Shown here piece by piece: positions 52,369-52,461 of a DNA stretch of 52,461 bases. Within the stretch, counting starts at the first letter, position 1; each line of letters starts with the position of its first letter. A program made the translations under genes and the position numbers. Under the pieces are notes generated by a model. It was not told the DNA's origin. It made no database searches and saw nothing but the letters and a program-made list of their open reading frames with translations. This DNA comes from Peptostreptococcaceae bacterium (lineage in GTDB: Bacteria; Bacillota; Clostridia; Peptostreptococcales; Filifactoraceae). The DNA is taken from positions 1-52,461 of the forward strand of contig JAUNKE010000005.1 in assembly GCA_030532905.1 (NCBI GenBank), in the 5' to 3' direction.

Positions 52369-52461
52369 ATGATAACAACTAAAGTTTATGAGAATAGAGG
52401 AGAAAAAAGAGTGAAAAATAAAGTGGATTTTGAGACGCACTTAAATAAGGGTTCGTCCCCC
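52369..52461 (+). CDS. possible 5' end of a gene running off the window
   Basis: An open frame with no stop to the window end. An ATG at 52369 has no clear site; a GTG at 52411 has GAGGAG nine or so bases upstream and reads VKNKVDFETHLNKGSSP from there. The 17 residues are not enough to name a family. Low confidence. Confidence 0.3.
   Translation, partial: MITTKVYENRGEKRVKNKVDFETHLNKGSSP

Noticed and set aside
52255-52440. Minus-strand frame of 61 codons near the window end
   Set aside because: Ile/Phe/Ser-rich AT shadow without start signals; the plus-strand open end is slightly better supported.

Overview
The window reads as chromosomal DNA of a low-GC, probably anaerobic Bacillota (Clostridia or Tissierellia type). 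The signs are Gram-positive lipoproteins with lipoboxes, strong AGGAGG ribosome-binding sites, TTGACA/TATAAT promoters with 17-bp spacers, a T-box leader, YycH/YycI, a BlaI/BlaR1 pair, a DtxR-type iron box, FeoA/FeoB and many secreted proteins with copper-amine-oxidase-like stalk domains. No rRNA, tRNA, CRISPR array, phage or transposase gene was seen. The genus cannot be fixed from the sequence alone.

Layout. 1-3.0 kb: an iron-complex type ABC importer (binding lipoprotein, permease, ATPase). 3.1-5.5 kb: a methyltransferase and a divergent membrane-anchored serine hydrolase of the class C beta-lactamase fold. 5.5-11.2 kb: a BlaI repressor, a BlaR1-type metalloprotease receptor whose extracellular part is three PepSY domains, and two secreted PepSY proteins (seven repeats, and two repeats with an Asp-rich tail). 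All three promoters carry the same BlaI-like operator. 11.6-16.2 kb: recD2, a MATE exporter and a lipid kinase in one operon. 16.5-18.9 kb: three tandem Yip1-family membrane proteins and a decayed fourth copy. 18.9-23.1 kb: an MBL-fold hydrolase and an ABC-2 type exporter. 23.2-27.3 kb: a gene remnant with an intact promoter, a DUF4143 ATPase preceded by 40-bp phased repeats, a second MATE exporter, two small genes and two copies of a dispersed intergenic repeat. 27.4-30.5 kb: an iron operon (two FeoA, FeoB, and a Cys-rich FeoB partner that contains an in-frame UGA) under a DtxR-type box. 30.8-39.7 kb: five secreted stalk-domain proteins with a HAD phosphatase between them. 39.7-45.3 kb: a CPBP protease, a flavin disulfide reductase and two divergent paralogous lipoproteins, one interrupted by UGA. 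45.5-49.1 kb: pyridoxal kinase, yycI, yycH and a secreted protein, without walRK. 49.2-52.0 kb: glpK and a Trp T-box controlled tryptophan transporter.

The most interesting points are: (1) the FeoB-associated Cys-rich protein looks like a selenoprotein, with UGA at the first position of a U-x-x-C motif and a SECIS-like hairpin about 16 nt downstream; (2) the BlaI/BlaR1-PepSY regulon, which looks like a signalling system that senses something other than a beta-lactam; (3) four exact matches to the WalR box TGTWAH-N5-TGTWAH, all in promoter regions, upstream of stalk-domain proteins, the yycHI operon and an ABC exporter, which links surface-protein expression to the WalRK system although walRK itself is not here.
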